Of a DNA stretch of 6,446 bases, positions 1 to 5,024 are shown piece by piece (positions within the stretch are counted from its first letter, which is position 1; each line of letters begins with the position of its first letter). Below the pieces are notes generated by a model. It made no database searches. It had not been told where the DNA came from and was given only the letters and a program-made list of their open reading frames with translations. Source of the stretch: Hodarchaeum sp048939265. Its GTDB lineage: Archaea > Asgardarchaeota > Heimdallarchaeia > Hodarchaeales > Hodarchaeaceae. The translations under genes and the position numbers were made by a program. Location: assembly GCA_048939265.1 (NCBI GenBank), contig JBHLPQ010000204.1, positions 1-6,446 on the forward strand. Direction: 5' to 3'.

Positions 1-1377
1 AATTTCTTGAGATAAATTCGCTTCAATGGTATTTGTATAGATTGCTTCATTGTCTAATATGACTGTAATATTGCCAGTTTCTGATGATGTGAGTTGAATA
101 TCGGACGCGCTTTTGATTACAGAATTATTTTGAAGATTCAGGAGGGATATTAAGGGTGGAGAGTTATCTATAGTAAAGATAAACCTTTTTTTAGCCCAGA
201 TATTTCCAAAACTCATCACAAATATATTTAATTCATACACGTCCTCATTAATTGGAACAATAATTGGTGTATCTTCAGCAATGGTCGAATTGTCAACTCC
301 ATTCCAATTGTATATTATAGAACCATTCCCATTGGATATAAGAAAATTAATCTGTTTCGATCCTTGAATCCGACTGTTATTTTTGATGTTAAACAAAAAA
401 ATACCTGGTAAAGAATAGTCAGTATAATAAAGAAAGTAGAAATAGCTTGTAAGTCCAACATTGTCCGTTACCGTGACATATAAATTATGAGATCCATCTT
501 TTGATGGAATAATTGTTTGAAGAAGAGTAGAAGATTGATTTTCATTTGAATCCCATTTATAATTAATTATATCTATACCGTAAGGAGACAGGAATTGAAT
601 ATCTACAATTGAACCATTTGCTATTCTTGTATTGTTCCGTGGAGAAATTTGCCCAATAAATGGTCCATTATAATTAAGGGGGAGTTCAGCGATTTCAACT
701 GCAGTTAAATTAAACCAAAAATCTGAGATGAATTTTAAATATAAAGATAAAAAAAGACCATCCCTTGAATACCAGTATGTTATAGGTTCAGATAAATCAG
801 GAGCAGTCATATTAATTTTCCAAGCATCAAAACGACCAATATTATCACGATATAAGGATTCTTCAGCAAGCACATGCATATTCGCAGGCCCAATTGTATA
901 TTTGTATCCCACAAAAAAACCAGTAGTATTAATCCAGTAATCAAATGAACCTATCGAACTTTTTTCTCCAAACCAGTTATAATAGTTATCTGCAAAGTAT
1001 GTGTGGTTAATACTCTCTCGCAGTACTGAAGTACTAAATTCATTGGGAAACTCTGAACCATCCCAATCAAGAGTTCGTGAATAATTACAATTAATATGCC
1101 AGTGTGATGTATTTAGTGAAAGGATGGTAGCATTATATGTGAACTTGGGTTCTATACCCCAAAATTCTGTAACAGAGAAATTTCCTTTTGGAAGAAGAGT
1201 TTTATTAGGGTTTACTACCTGTTGAAGTTTGAGAGAAGGTTTATTCATAGAGTAATAATCTTTGATATTAATGTCGGGCTTTTGAGGGGGAGATTCAGCT
1301 TTGATAAAGTTATGTGGAAAAATTAACAAAATTATTATTGATATAGGAATAAGATGAGATATGCAATGCTTTCTCAT
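1..1377 (-). CDS. Secreted, sequon-rich protein with Ig-like repeats (N-terminal part, runs off left edge)
   Basis: The frame is open for 459 codons from the ATG at 1377 to the window edge, so the C-terminus is missing. Residues 1-28 form a signal peptide (basic start, hydrophobic core at about 9-20, likely cleavage after FIKA), which places the protein outside the cell. Residues about 30-235 are an aromatic-rich beta-type domain; the segment around 182-212 (FDAWKI, then YWYSRDGLFL) resembles a beta-sheet module common in archaeal surface proteins. From about 239 there are tandem Ig-like repeats of 84-85 residues, each opening with a Pro and an NN[ST] motif (248, 333, 417); the third is cut by the edge. 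I count about 18 N-x-S/T sequons and only two cysteines (5 and 97). No in-frame start lies between this ATG and an upstream stop at 1423-1425. A surface or cell-envelope role is inferred; no enzymatic function is visible. Confidence 0.85.
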   Translation of the reverse strand, partial: MRKHCISHLIPISIIILLIFPHNFIKAESPPQKPDINIKDYYSMNKPSLKLQQVVNPNKTLLPKGNFSVTEFWGIEPKFTYNATILSLNTSHWHINCNYSRTLDWDGSEFPNEFSTSVLRESINHTYFADNYYNWFGEKSSIGSFDYWINTTGFFVGYKYTIGPANMHVLAEESLYRDNIGRFDAWKINMTAPDLSEPITYWYSRDGLFLSLYLKFISDFWFNLTAVEIAELPLNYNGPFIGQISPRNNTRIANGSIVDIQFLSPYGIDIINYKWDSNENQSSTLLQTIIPSKDGSHNLYVTVTDNVGLTSYFYFLYYTDYSLPGIFLFNIKNNSRIQGSKQINFLISNGNGSIIYNWNGVDNSTIAEDTPIIVPINEDVYELNIFVMSFGNIWAKKRFIFTIDNSPPLISLLNLQNNSVIKSASDIQLTSSETGNITVILDNEAIYTNTIEANLSQEI

Positions 1378-1396
1378 AATTGCTAAATCACCAAGA

Positions 1397-1405
1397 TATA
1401 AATAT
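1397..1405 (-). promoter_or_regulatory. TATA-box-like element for the surface-protein gene, probably leaderless
   Basis: On the minus strand this reads TATTTATAT. Its centre is about 24 bases upstream of the ATG at 1377. Archaeal transcription usually starts about 25 bases downstream of the TATA box, which puts the start at or very near the ATG. There is no Shine-Dalgarno sequence before the ATG. Together these suggest a leaderless mRNA; this is inferred from spacing, not measured. Confidence 0.5.
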
Positions 1406-1485
1406 AGAAGACAAGCTCTAAATCAAGAGAGAATTCAAATAAATTAAAAAGTTAGTATACACTGTGCACGTTGCTTGATGTAATT

Positions 1486-1501
1486 AAATTGTGAAATTGT
1501 G
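1486..1501. repeat. Perfect tandem repeat, 2 x 8 bp (AAATTGTG)
   Basis: AAATTGTG occurs twice back to back in the divergent promoter region. Direct repeats of this size can be binding sites for a regulator, but at this AT content chance or replication slippage is also possible. It lies about 60 bases upstream of the candidate plus-strand TATA element. Confidence 0.6.
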
Positions 1502-1526
1502 AATCCTAGTTGGAATAATAAAGAAT

Positions 1527-1544
1527 GATTTTGTTGATTTTGTA
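1527..1544. repeat. Tandem repeat, 2 x 9 bp (GATTTTGTT / GATTTTGTA)
   Basis: The two 9-bp units are identical except for the last base and are directly adjacent. They sit between the 8-bp repeat and the candidate TATA element of the thioredoxin-like gene, the usual place for operator sites. A function is not shown. Confidence 0.55.
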
Positions 1545-1560
1545 TTTCGAATCAAGATAA

Positions 1561-1569
1561 TTTAAAATC
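1561..1569 (+). promoter_or_regulatory. Candidate TATA box for the thioredoxin/CcdA unit
   Basis: TTTAAAATC is the best TATA-like element upstream of the ATG at 1611. It predicts a transcript start near 1590 and a leader of about 20 bases with only a weak AAGG ribosome-binding match at 1600-1603. In so AT-rich a region this is a tentative call. Confidence 0.3.
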
Positions 1570-1610
1570 ACGGAGAAAGTAGTATCTCAGGATTAAATGA
1601 AGGCAATATC

Positions 1611-2288
1611 ATGGCAAGGCGGACCATTAGAATACCCCAAAAGAGTTCCAAAGAAACTAATATGTCCGAGAGTGAGAAATTAGATGATATTATCTCCTCT
1701 ATCGATTCTATTCAAGGTAAACAACGTAAAATGTCTCCTACCTCCTCATCGTTTTCACTGACAAAAATCGCTATTATTATTACCTTTTTTTCAATAATTT
1801 CTTTAGGTATCTTGTCATTAGGAAATTATCAGTTCACACAACCATCTCCTTCAGGAACTTCTCTTTCTGATGAGCTAGACTTTTCTTTTGAATTGTTAAA
1901 TGGAGAAGCGGTCAGGTTATCTGATTATGCTGGTGACCCAATCATCCTTGATCTTATGGCAACGTGGTGCGAGCCTTGTAAGACTCAACTAGGTGAGTTG
2001 GCTTCACTTCAATCAAATTTTCCAAGTGTCCAGATTCTTTCTATTTCTGTTGATCCAGGTTCTGATTCTATCACTAAATTGACTGAGTATAAAACCACCA
2101 ATGGAATTACCTGGACTGTGGGACGTGACACAACTGGAGCTGGACAAGAAAAATTCTCTGTTACCTCAGTACCGACAGTAGCATTTATTAATTCTGCAGG
2201 AAAGCTTAAACATATTAATGATGGGAAAAGCGGTCCCATTGGTGTTGTTTATTACGACACTCTGGTAGAATGGATAAACGACGGATAA
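1611..2288 (+). CDS. Membrane-anchored thioredoxin-like protein (TlpA/ResA type)
   Basis: This 225-residue protein has a polar, cytoplasmic N-terminus of about 50 residues, one transmembrane segment (about 51-71), a short Ser/Pro linker and then a thioredoxin fold of the AhpC-TSA/TlpA class. The redox motif is WCEPC, with cysteines at 120 and 123, and the cis-proline is Pro188 in SVPTV. The middle GRDTTGAGQEKFSV segment fits the usual TlpA pattern. Topology predicts the thioredoxin domain on the outer face, where it would reduce or exchange disulfides in exported proteins. The CcdA-like gene 33 bases downstream is the obvious electron donor. The ATG at 1611 is the first in frame after a stop at 1563-1565; the ATG at 1662 (Met18) is an alternative start. 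The true substrate is unknown: no cytochrome c or other haem gene is in the window. Confidence 0.88.
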   Translation: MARRTIRIPQKSSKETNMSESEKLDDIISSIDSIQGKQRKMSPTSSSFSLTKIAIIITFFSIISLGILSLGNYQFTQPSPSGTSLSDELDFSFELLNGEAVRLSDYAGDPIILDLMATWCEPCKTQLGELASLQSNFPSVQILSISVDPGSDSITKLTEYKTTNGITWTVGRDTTGAGQEKFSVTSVPTVAFINSAGKLKHINDGKSGPIGVVYYDTLVEWINDG

Positions 2289-2321
2289 TTGTGAACTAAT
2301 AATTATTTCAGGGTCTTCTAG

Positions 2322-3077
2322 ATGGAAGTATATATTTTTGGGATCCCTTTTGATGAATCATTTGGTCTTACTCTATTCTTTTTAGTAGGATTATACGTAG
2401 CGTTATCTCCGTGTCTTTTTCCTATTATGCCACTAACTGTATTTCGTATAATGAATAAGCCAATTTCTGATGATTTAGGACAACGAAAATTACCTACTCG
2501 TAGAAAAGCTTTTGAATGGGTCATTCTATTAACTAGTGGTATTCTAATAACATTTTTTCTGGTTATCCTAATTTCTGCCTATATTTGGACAAATGTGGGC
2601 TCTTTTATTCTTGAGAGTCACTTGATACTTACTATTATCTTAGGTCTCCTGTTAATAGCGATGGGGATTTTCTTGATCTTTCCAAGATTAGCTGAATTAA
2701 CTTTTGCACGGATTCCAATCCCCCAAAGAGTGACAGATTCTTTCCAACGTGAAGAATATCGAAATCTAGATCTCTTCTTAATTGGTTTTGGGTATACTTT
2801 CGTCGCGTTACCCTGTGCGTTCCCAGCATTTCTAATATTATTAACCATTATTCCCTTTATTGGGAATCCGCTTTTTTTATTTCTAGGAATGGGTCTTTTT
2901 GCTCTCGGGTTGCTTATTCCCTATTTTATTCTGGTTTTGGTTACCGCAGAGGCGAGGATTAGAGCAGCTTCTTTGCTAGCGGAGAGATTCCGAATTGTTG
3001 AGATTATTACGGGAATCCTTGTCATCATCTTTGGTTTAATGTTTATATGGGCCCCAGATGCTTTTCTCTTAGGCTAA
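2322..3077 (+). CDS. CcdA/DsbD-type transmembrane thiol-disulfide electron carrier
   Basis: This is a 251-residue, six-helix membrane protein (helices at about 14-38, 66-89, 100-122, 150-176, 182-207 and 224-244). The two halves are related: helix 1 carries SPCLFPIMP with Cys31 and helix 4 carries ALPCAFPAF with Cys165. These paired PCxxP cysteines are the hallmark of the CcdA/DsbD membrane domain, in which they form a redox pair passing electrons from cytoplasmic thioredoxin to an outer-face partner. They are the only cysteines in the protein. The length matches stand-alone CcdA rather than full DsbD, so the partner domain should be separate; the upstream membrane-anchored thioredoxin supplies it. 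Only a weak AGGG (2310-2313) precedes the ATG, so translation may depend on the upstream gene. Its TAA overlaps the stop of the convergent gene. The role in cytochrome c maturation versus general disulfide reduction cannot be decided here. Confidence 0.85.
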   Translation: MEVYIFGIPFDESFGLTLFFLVGLYVALSPCLFPIMPLTVFRIMNKPISDDLGQRKLPTRRKAFEWVILLTSGILITFFLVILISAYIWTNVGSFILESHLILTIILGLLLIAMGIFLIFPRLAELTFARIPIPQRVTDSFQREEYRNLDLFLIGFGYTFVALPCAFPAFLILLTIIPFIGNPLFLFLGMGLFALGLLIPYFILVLVTAEARIRAASLLAERFRIVEIITGILVIIFGLMFIWAPDAFLLG

Positions 3078-4258
3078 CTAGTTTCTGATGAAAGGTACTT
3101 AGCTTCAAATGGGAAATCCATTTTCATGAGAAGGCAATAGTTTGACGGATCTTGATCTGTCTCCATGAATTCATCAAAGTTACATATGGTTATTTCTCCC
3201 TTGAAGTGATTTACTAGATCCAAGAATTTTTCAATCCCCTTTAATTCTGTTCCTGCTAATCCAATCTCATTAATAACTATTTCATTCGTTAAAACCAAGA
3301 ATAAAGTCTCAAATCGGGGATTCAGTTTCATTTTCCGTCCTAAATCTATGTAAGTACTACGAGTTTGGTTCCATCCTGAAATGCGTTCCTGTAAACCATT
3401 TTCTTTCTGATGAGCCCACTTTTGTAATGTTTCTGCAGTCCAAATTTTCTGATCAAGGAGTTGAGAAAAGCTAGGAAGTGGAGAAGTAGATATAAGAAGA
3501 ACGAAGGGATTCTGATAGAGATAGCGAAATACCTGGAAAACAACTTTGAAATTAAATTTCAGCTCATGATACTCTTTGAGTTCAATCCAGCACTCTCTTC
3601 CTTTCCATTCACTGATCATATCAGGAGCCAAGATGATTCCATCAAGATCTTGAAGATGATCCTCTGATACATCTGTTGCTTCTTTCAAATCTTTAAAACC
3701 ATATTTCTCTAAAAACTTGCGTAAATTGCTTATACTCTTCTCGGAATGATCGCTTTCTGGAGTTTCAAGTATATCATCAATATATCTACGATTAATGGCT
3801 CGCTTAATATAGCGATTAAGAATATCTACTTCATCAGCGAATTGTCCGTTGCTTTTCTCATTTACTTTACTCTGTAAAGCCTCTAAATCTTCAATACGTG
3901 GACGTAATTGCCTTTCAACCGCTTCGTTTCGATAAAAGATAGATGAAAAGCGACCTTTTTTCCGATCAGTACGGGTTGGCATTCCAAAACAGGCTCTTAA
4001 AGAGTTGGGAGTATGGTACAGCATGGGATATTCGCGTACAAACTGAATCCCTGCAGCTAATGCAACTTCTCGAAATAATTTTCTATCTGGAACATTCCAA
4101 CGTAATGTTTCAATCGGTGAAAACTCATTGAGACGTTTTATCAACCCTTCAATCCGATTTTTCTGAAGGTTGCGTACCCCTTTTAGTTCCTCGGGATGCT
4201 TTTGTAGATAAGCTCTTATTCTTCGTAAAACAGTCTTTCGAGTTCGTGGTTTCTTCAT
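3074..4258 (-). CDS. Uncharacterised protein with a PD-(D/E)XK nuclease-like core
   Basis: This 394-residue soluble protein is not one I can place in a named family. Its first 60 residues are strongly basic (MKKPRTRK onward), consistent with nucleic-acid contact. Residues about 110-200 look helical and highly charged. Residues 204-257 fit the PD-(D/E)XK core: Asp206 in DLDGIIL, then ExK at Glu226-Leu-Lys228 in CWIELKEY, then a helix with Gln242 and Tyr246 (FQVFRYLY), followed by a hydrophobic strand (FVLLIST). This is the order of metal-binding and catalytic residues in archaeal nucleases such as NucS/EndoMS and Hjc, but the rest does not resemble either. The C-terminal 75 residues may be an alpha/beta extension. 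The ATG lies one base past the stop of the upstream acetyltransferase, with a GAGG ribosome-binding match at 4269-4266, so the two are probably translationally coupled. The nuclease assignment is inference from motifs. Confidence 0.6.
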   Translation of the reverse strand: MKKPRTRKTVLRRIRAYLQKHPEELKGVRNLQKNRIEGLIKRLNEFSPIETLRWNVPDRKLFREVALAAGIQFVREYPMLYHTPNSLRACFGMPTRTDRKKGRFSSIFYRNEAVERQLRPRIEDLEALQSKVNEKSNGQFADEVDILNRYIKRAINRRYIDDILETPESDHSEKSISNLRKFLEKYGFKDLKEATDVSEDHLQDLDGIILAPDMISEWKGRECWIELKEYHELKFNFKVVFQVFRYLYQNPFVLLISTSPLPSFSQLLDQKIWTAETLQKWAHQKENGLQERISGWNQTRSTYIDLGRKMKLNPRFETLFLVLTNEIVINEIGLAGTELKGIEKFLDLVNHFKGEITICNFDEFMETDQDPSNYCLLMKMDFPFEAKYLSSETS

Positions 4259-4259
4259 T

Positions 4260-4811
4260 CTACTCCCTCTTTTCTAATCCACTACGAAATTCCGTAGAGG
4301 ATATATCCATTAAAATAATGTCATTAAATTGGCCATTTGCAAAATGAGCTTGACGTTTTCTTCCAACTTCAACGAAGCCTACATTTCGATAACACTGTTG
4401 GGCTCTTTTGTTGAAATTGAAGACTTCTAGTTCAACTGTCTTTAAATTAAGAGATGAAAATCCAAAGTTCAGGATCAGTGTAACTGCCTCTGCACCAATT
4501 CCTTTGTTCCAATAATTGGGATTGAATATTGCAATACCCAGAGTTCCTCTTTGAGCAATCCTATTGACAATTCGTAGTTCTACGTTCCCAACATATTGAT
4601 TTTGGTCGTGAAGGAAAATCCCAAAAATATATGCATCTCCTTTCTTACGTCTCTCCCATGTACTTCGAATCCATTCAACTTCTTCATCCCGAGAAGCGAT
4701 TCGTGGTTCAGAAAAGAATTGCTGAAGTTCTGGATTATTCCAGAATTTCATGAGCTCATCAACATCAGAGAGTTCTAATCCTCGTAATATAATGTTCTTT
4801 CCTTGTAAAAT
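4260..4811 (-). CDS. RimJ/RimL-like GNAT N-acetyltransferase, probable ATT start
   Basis: GNAT enzymes transfer acetyl from acetyl-CoA to an amine; the RimJ/RimL subgroup acetylates protein N-termini or small molecules. Counting from the ATG at 4751 (163 residues), the acetyl-CoA loop is NKGIGAEA at 82-89, and the family pattern N-x-x-A (114-117), Tyr121 and GF (125-126) follows. The same frame continues 20 codons upstream of that ATG and encodes ILQGKNIILRGLELSDVDEL, which matches the conserved first strand and helix of this family (G-x-x-hydrophobic-x-LR, then D-x-x-x-L). No ATG, GTG or TTG exists in this extension. The ATT at 4811, with AGGAGAG at 4821-4827 upstream, would give a normal 183-residue protein. 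The alternative, starting at 4751, would lose the first strand. The substrate is unknown. It is the first gene of a two-gene unit with the nuclease-like gene. Confidence 0.82.
   Translation of the reverse strand: MLQGKNIILRGLELSDVDELMKFWNNPELQQFFSEPRIASRDEEVEWIRSTWERRKKGDAYIFGIFLHDQNQYVGNVELRIVNRIAQRGTLGIAIFNPNYWNKGIGAEAVTLILNFGFSSLNLKTVELEVFNFNKRAQQCYRNVGFVEVGRKRQAHFANGQFNDIILMDISSTEFRSGLEKRE
4263..4269 (-). promoter_or_regulatory. Ribosome-binding site for the PD-(D/E)XK-like gene
   Basis: On the minus strand GAGGGAG lies inside the last codons of the acetyltransferase gene, directly before its TAG stop. The GAGG core is seven bases from the ATG at 4258. The arrangement (ribosome-binding site, stop, one base, ATG) is typical of reinitiating, coupled translation and supports the ATG at 4258. 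Confidence 0.65.
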
Positions 4812-4820
4812 GTCTTTCGA

Positions 4821-4827
4821 CTCTCCT
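4821..4827 (-). promoter_or_regulatory. Shine-Dalgarno-like site supporting the ATT start
   Basis: AGGAGAG on the minus strand ends nine bases before the ATT codon at 4811. It is a stronger ribosome-binding match than anything close to the ATG at 4751, which is preceded by coding-type sequence. It therefore supports initiation at the non-canonical ATT. It lies just after the stop of the short upstream ORF. Confidence 0.5.
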
Positions 4828-4829
4828 AT

Positions 4830-4859
4830 TCAAGATTTTACCCGATTTCTTAGATCCAT
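4830..4859 (-). CDS. Possible nine-codon upstream ORF (MDLRNRVKS) before the GNAT gene
   Basis: An ATG at 4859 opens nine codons ending in TGA at 4832-4830, in the same frame as the acetyltransferase and only 18 bases before its ATT codon. It could be a leader ORF whose translation feeds ribosomes to the ATT start. It could equally be the remnant of a longer N-terminus cut by a nonsense codon, although the family would not need these residues. On the RNA, CCGATT and AATCGG flank the ATG and could pair, with GATC-ATG-GATC at the tip. Existence as a translated peptide is not shown. Confidence 0.25.
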   Translation of the reverse strand: MDLRNRVKS

Positions 4860-4892
4860 GATCGAGAATCGGAGAAATACCCCCAAATTGTG

Positions 4893-4903
4893 TTTATAAT
4901 TTC
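4893..4903 (-). promoter_or_regulatory. BRE/TATA-like promoter of the GNAT/nuclease-like unit
   Basis: The minus strand reads CGAAATTATAAACAC here. CGAAA resembles the archaeal TFB recognition element and ATTATAAA a TATA box. The expected transcript start, about 25 bases downstream, is near 4870, leaving a leader of roughly 60 bases that contains the nine-codon ORF. This is assigned by pattern and spacing only. Confidence 0.4.
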
Positions 4904-4917
4904 GTGAGTTGTCATTT

Positions 4918-4951
4918 AAAACCTATTTCATGATGTTCCCAAAAAGGTTTT
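4918..4951. repeat. 7-bp inverted repeat (AAAACCT / AGGTTTT), 20-base spacer
   Basis: The arms at 4918-4924 and 4945-4951 are perfect complements and lie midway between the two divergent promoters. They could be an operator for a dimeric regulator. The spacer is long and the arms are AT-rich, so chance is a real possibility. Confidence 0.3.
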
Positions 4952-4964
4952 GAATTGTTTTGTG

Positions 4965-4971
4965 TTTATAC
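4965..4971 (+). promoter_or_regulatory. TATA-box-like element for the PLP-enzyme gene
   Basis: TTTATAC is placed to start transcription near 4993, about 30 bases before the TTG at 5025. It is the best plus-strand candidate in the region. The call rests on sequence and spacing. Confidence 0.4.
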
Positions 4972-5024
4972 AGATAAGATTAGAAAGAATATTCTAAACC
5001 TAATTTAGTGTGGTGTTCTCTTAA

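Larger units (their letters stand above)
1378..1610. other. Divergent intergenic region
   Basis: This non-coding stretch lies between the minus-strand surface-protein gene and the plus-strand redox pair, so it should hold both promoters. It is AT-rich and contains a TATA-like element for each direction (about 1397-1405 minus; about 1561-1569 plus) and two short tandem repeats (1486-1501 and 1527-1544). A GTGCAC palindrome sits near 1463. I see no conserved RNA structure and no credible gene. A 28-codon ORF beginning at 1598 overlaps the next gene in another frame and looks like chance. Confidence 0.6.
4812..5024. other. Divergent intergenic region between the GNAT and PLP-enzyme genes
   Basis: This stretch must hold the promoters of the minus-strand acetyltransferase/nuclease-like unit and of the plus-strand PLP enzyme. 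It contains one TATA-like element per direction, the possible leader ORF at 4830-4859, a 6-bp inverted repeat (4842-4847 with 4867-4872) and a 7-bp inverted repeat (4918-4924 with 4945-4951). It holds no other credible gene and no recognisable riboswitch. Confidence 0.6.

Noticed and set aside
728..940. 70-residue plus-strand ORF
   Set aside because: It lies wholly inside the long minus-strand frame of the signal-peptide protein, which has coherent repeats; the plus-strand product shows no domain.
1378..1610. CRISPR-like or riboswitch element in the divergent region
   Set aside because: The repeats are only two units of 8-9 bases with no spacers, and no extended pairing typical of a riboswitch was found.
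1598..1684. 28-codon ORF starting just before the thioredoxin-like gene
   Set aside because: It overlaps the gene's N-terminus in another frame, has no family resemblance and no better ribosome-binding site.
2009..2848. Several minus-strand ORFs of 64-76 residues opposite the redox pair
   Set aside because: All are antisense to two well-supported genes with clear motifs and none has a recognisable domain.
3346..4131. Short ORFs on both strands within the nuclease-like gene
   Set aside because: They are out of frame with the 394-residue gene, whose motifs, ribosome-binding site and coupling to the upstream gene support it.
3074..4258. Transposase or integrase identity for the 394-residue protein
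   Set aside because: No DDE or tyrosine-recombinase motif pattern is visible and no terminal inverted repeats or target duplications flank the gene.
4596..4778. 60-residue plus-strand ORF over the acetyltransferase
   Set aside because: It is antisense to the GNAT gene including its conserved N-terminal extension.
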